This document shows positions 6,521 through 8,575 of a DNA stretch of 8,575 bases, piece by piece; the first letter of the stretch is position 1; each line of letters begins with the position of its first letter. The position numbers and the translations under genes were made by a program. The stretch covers positions 1 through 8,575 of the forward strand of contig JAICIL010000194.1 of assembly GCA_025924435.1 (NCBI GenBank), read 5' to 3'. This stretch comes from Chloroflexia bacterium (GTDB taxonomy: Bacteria; Chloroflexota; Chloroflexia; Thermomicrobiales; JALYUS01). The notes under the pieces were generated by a model. That model ran no database searches. It saw only the letters and a list, made by a program, of their open reading frames with translations, and had not been told where the DNA came from.

Positions 6521-7345
6521 CTACCAGGCGATGCCGGCGCGCTCGGCCTGCATCGCCATGAAGGCGTCGTCGTCCATCGTGTCCCGCGCGTGCAGGCCCT
6601 GCACCGCGTCGGGCGTGGCGGGCCAGCGCAGCGTGCCGGGCGCGGGCGCGGTCAGCGCGCGGACGATGGCGTCCGCGACGACGGAGGGTTCGGAGCCGCC
6701 CGGCGCGGTCGGGCGCAGGCGGTCCGCGAGGTCCGCATACGGGTTGGCCGGATCGTCGTAGGTGCGCGGCTCCAAGTGCATGTTCGGGATGAAGGCGGTC
6801 TTGATGCCGCCCGGCTCGACAATGGCGACACGGATGTTGAACGGGCGCACCTCGTACGCCAGCGATTCCGAGACGGCCTCCAGCGCGAATTTCGTCGCGG
6901 GATAGTAGCCGTTCAAGGCGACCGCGACGCGCCCCGAGACGGATGAGACGTTTACTATCGCTCCCTTCCGCCGCTCGCGCATCGCGGGGAGCGCGGCGCG
7001 GGCGAGCGCGCACGCCCCGAAGAAGTTGACATCGAACATCTTGCGAATCTCGCCGTCGTCCCCCTGCTCGAAGGAACTGCGGTACGAGTATGCCGCGTTG
7101 TTGATCAGCGCGTGGAGCGGCCCGACGCGCTCGATCAATGCCGCCCCCGCCGCGTGGTCGGTCACGTCGAGCAGCGCAACCTCGCACCCCGCCTCGCGGA
7201 GCGCCGCGCCATCTTCTTCCTTGCGCACCGTCGCCACGACGGACGCGCCCTCCCGCATCAGCCGTTCCGCCGTCGCCCGCCCGACGCCGGTGGACGCGCC
7301 GGTGACGAGGATGCGGGCACCTTTGAGGATGATCGGGTCGCTCAT
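6521..7345 (-). CDS. Classical short-chain dehydrogenase/reductase (SDR)
   Basis: NAD(P)-dependent oxidoreductase of 274 residues with a Rossmann fold, cytoplasmic. The nucleotide-binding motif TGASTGVG is at 15-22. R41-K42 after the second strand favours NADP(H), and D60-V61 is the usual adenine contact. NNAA at 82-85 replaces the standard NNAG. The catalytic residues are N107, S135 (in VNVSSVSG), Y148 and K152 (YPATK), followed by PGG at 178-180. The C-terminal substrate region (about 185-274) is longer than in minimal SDRs, in the manner of 17-beta-HSD-like or PRK06482-like members. The start is firm: GAAGGAG (7352-7358) sits six bases upstream of the ATG. It is divergent from the hydroxyacid dehydrogenase across an 89-base gap. 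The substrate cannot be predicted. Confidence 0.93.
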   Translation of the reverse strand: MSDPIILKGARILVTGASTGVGRATAERLMREGASVVATVRKEEDGAALREAGCEVALLDVTDHAAGAALIERVGPLHALINNAAYSYRSSFEQGDDGEIRKMFDVNFFGACALARAALPAMRERRKGAIVNVSSVSGRVAVALNGYYPATKFALEAVSESLAYEVRPFNIRVAIVEPGGIKTAFIPNMHLEPRTYDDPANPYADLADRLRPTAPGGSEPSVVADAIVRALTAPAPGTLRWPATPDAVQGLHARDTMDDDAFMAMQAERAGIAW

Positions 7346-7434
7346 GCTGAACTCCTTCGCGCGCTGGTATCCGGATCGTCGCCGTGTCAGAATGCATCAT
7401 ACTTCGGATTGGCGCGGCGCGGAGGGGAAGAATC
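7346..7434. promoter_or_regulatory. Divergent intergenic region, SDR / hydroxyacid dehydrogenase
   Basis: These 89 bases must carry the starts of both divergent genes. They hold the SDR ribosome-binding site (7352-7358) and the GGAGG site of the dehydrogenase (7421-7425). A minus-strand TATGAT box (7396-7401, 5/6 match) could serve the SDR with a leader of about 45 bases. No good -35 box is visible on either strand. ATCCGGAT (7369-7376) is a perfect 8-bp palindrome and a possible operator half, but it is too short to be persuasive. Confidence 0.3.
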
Positions 7435-8415
7435 GTGCGAAAACCGCATGTCTACATTCATCGGGCGGGCGATTGGTACGGCCTGTACATGGACGCCGAG
7501 AACGAGGCGCGGCTGCGGGCGTTCGCGGATGTGACAACGGGCGGCACGCGGGATGAGCCGTATGCGCCGGATGAACTGATCCGCGAACTTCGGGGTGTGG
7601 ACGGCATCCTCTCGCTCAATGGCATCGGCGCGACGGAGATCACGACCGATGTCCTGAACGCGGTCGGCACCGTGCGCGCAATCGCCATCTCCCACTGGTG
7701 GCACGGCGGGCACGTCCCGGCGCGGGCGATGTGGGAGGCGGCGGGCGTGACGGTGATTGACGCGTCCGACGCCACGACGGAGGCGGTCGTCGAGTGGGTG
7801 CTCGGCGCGGCGCTGATCGGCGTGCGGCGGCTGGTGGAGTTCAACCGCCGCCTGAAATCCGGCGACCTCTGGGCCGAACCGGGGCGGCGCGACGCCGGGT
7901 TGCTCGGCGAGAGCGTCGTCGGATTAATCGGCGCGGGCCGGGTCGGGCGCGCGGCGGCGGAGCGGTTCCGCGCCTTCGGCGCGACGCTGATCGCCCACGA
8001 TCCCTTCCTGTCGGACGACGACGCCCGCGCGCTCGGCATCCGGCGCGTCGCGCTGGACGAACTGCTCGCGACGGCGGACGTCATCTCGCTGCACATGGCA
8101 GTTTCGGATGCGACGCGCGGCATGCTGGGCGCGCAGGAGTTCGCGCGCATCAAAGACGGCGCGGTCTTCATCAACTCGGCGCGCTCCGCCCTGCTGGATA
8201 CGCCCGCGCTCGTGGCGGAACTGCGGAGAAACCGCTTCCAGGCTTTCCTCGATGTCTACGACACCGAGCCGCTGCCGCTCGATGACCCGCTCCGCGCGCT
8301 CCCGAGCGCCTTCCTCACCCCGCACATCGCGGGCGACACCGTCGGCATGTTCCACCGCTGCGCCCGCATCGCCATCGAACGGCTACGAGACTACTTCGCG
8401 AGCAATGAACAATGA
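7435..8415 (+). CDS. D-isomer-specific 2-hydroxyacid dehydrogenase
   Basis: Interconverts a D-2-hydroxyacid and its 2-oxoacid with NAD(P). I start it at GTG 7435 (326 residues) because GGAGG (7421-7425) lies nine bases upstream. An in-frame GTG at 7384 would add 17 residues but has no such site and would run into the promoter gap. Rossmann motif GAGRVG at 166-171, with D189 after the second strand suggesting NAD. The catalytic triad is complete: R250 (INSAR), E278 (DTEP) and H297 (TPHIAG). Two departures from the family: the N-terminal substrate loop, usually GxGxDNID, reads ISHWWHGGHV (85-94), and the usual ARG after the catalytic Arg reads ARS. A glyoxylate/hydroxypyruvate-type reductase is possible, but the altered loop makes any substrate guess unsafe. 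Confidence 0.92.
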   Translation: MRKPHVYIHRAGDWYGLYMDAENEARLRAFADVTTGGTRDEPYAPDELIRELRGVDGILSLNGIGATEITTDVLNAVGTVRAIAISHWWHGGHVPARAMWEAAGVTVIDASDATTEAVVEWVLGAALIGVRRLVEFNRRLKSGDLWAEPGRRDAGLLGESVVGLIGAGRVGRAAAERFRAFGATLIAHDPFLSDDDARALGIRRVALDELLATADVISLHMAVSDATRGMLGAQEFARIKDGAVFINSARSALLDTPALVAELRRNRFQAFLDVYDTEPLPLDDPLRALPSAFLTPHIAGDTVGMFHRCARIAIERLRDYFASNEQ

Positions 8416-8432
8416 AAAGATCGCCATTCATC

Positions 8433-8498
8433 GGTAGGGGCGCATCGCATGCGCCCCCCAAATGATGAGGTAGGGGCGCCTGCTATGCGCCCCTACCT
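8433..8498. repeat. Two GGTAGGGGCGC hairpins downstream of the hydroxyacid dehydrogenase
   Basis: Two related palindromes lie 36 bases apart, starting 18 bases after the stop codon. Copy 1 (8437-8457) has 9-bp perfect arms, GGGGCGCAT and ATGCGCCCC, with a 3-base loop. Copy 2 (8468-8498) has 12-bp perfect arms, AGGTAGGGGCGC and GCGCCCCTACCT, with a 7-base loop. Both begin GGTAGGGGCGC; the right end of copy 1 is degraded (CCCCCC instead of CCCCTACC). No T-run follows either, so an intrinsic terminator of standard type is not supported. This looks like a dispersed intergenic repeat. Confidence 0.8.
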
Positions 8499-8575
8499 GT
8501 GCGGAATTCTATCTACTAGAGCGGGTTGCGGAATTACTGAGCTGGTACGACACTGTGGGACATGAGTAGAGCATA
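8499..8575. other. Non-coding right edge, no gene recognised
   Basis: These bases drop to about half G+C, clearly below the rest of the window. They contain a 9-bp direct repeat, TGCGGAATT, at 8500-8508 and 8527-8535. No start codon with a ribosome-binding site is visible on the plus strand. A short minus-strand frame closes at 8534-8536 and could be the 3' tail of a gene beyond the window, but too little is present to call it. Confidence 0.4.

Noticed and set aside
6385..6523. GAGGACT repeats considered as a CRISPR or tandem array.
   Set aside because: The units are 7 bases, contiguous or overlapping, without spacers of regular length, and occur as inverted arms. No cas gene is near.
7384..7434. 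The upstream GTG at 7384 as start of the hydroxyacid dehydrogenase.
   Set aside because: No ribosome-binding site precedes it, the added 17 residues do not resemble the family N-terminus, and GTG 7435 has GGAGG at proper spacing followed directly by the first strand (KPHVYIH).
4911..8415. glcF, SDR and hydroxyacid dehydrogenase considered as one hydroxyacid catabolic operon.
   Set aside because: The hydroxyacid dehydrogenase is on the opposite strand, and a 245-base repeat-containing gap with a possible promoter separates SDR and glcF. The SDR shows no specificity clue linking it to glycolate.
8499..8575. The right edge considered as the end of an insertion sequence.
   Set aside because: There are no terminal inverted repeat pair, target duplication or transposase residues within the window; only low G+C and a 9-bp direct repeat, which is not enough.

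Overview
This window is a high-GC bacterial chromosome segment. By eye about two thirds of the bases are G or C, and third codon positions are strongly G/C. It carries five protein genes: one cut by the left edge and four complete. I see no RNA gene, CRISPR array, transposase or phage gene. The lineage cannot be fixed from the sequence. The protein flavour and the short GC-rich palindromes between genes remind me of Chloroflexota (Thermomicrobia-like) or similar environmental genomes, but this is only an impression.

Layout, left to right. (1) Positions 2-1480, plus strand: a DHA2-type (14-helix) major facilitator drug/metabolite exporter, open at the left edge. (2) Positions 1510-4713, minus strand, convergent with the transporter: a 1067-residue soluble hybrid-sensor histidine kinase with GAF, GAF, PAS and a tandemly duplicated GAF-like module before HisKA and HATPase domains. 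A good sigma-70-like promoter lies at 4770-4799. (3) Positions 4911-6275, minus strand: a GlcF-type iron-sulfur subunit of glycolate oxidase. (4) Positions 6521-7345, minus strand: a classical short-chain dehydrogenase/reductase. (5) Positions 7435-8415, plus strand, divergent from the SDR: a D-2-hydroxyacid dehydrogenase with a non-standard substrate loop.

The genes do not form an obvious single pathway. GlcF (glycolate to glyoxylate) and the D-2-hydroxyacid dehydrogenase (2-hydroxyacid/2-oxoacid interconversion) could both handle small alpha-hydroxyacids. However, GlcF has no GlcD/GlcE beside it and the two genes are not co-transcribed, so the link is weak. The kinase has no response regulator here and the exporter has no visible regulator.

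The least ordinary feature is in the spacers. Each of the three gaps just downstream of a metabolic gene (glcF, SDR, hydroxyacid dehydrogenase) holds a different palindromic repeat, starting within about 20 bases of the stop codon. They are twin CCCCTCCCG/CGGGAGGGG hairpins, a GGACTGA inverted repeat enclosing a second hairpin, and two GGTAGGGGCGC hairpins. I found no convincing new multi-gene system; the rest of the window looks like ordinary chromosome.
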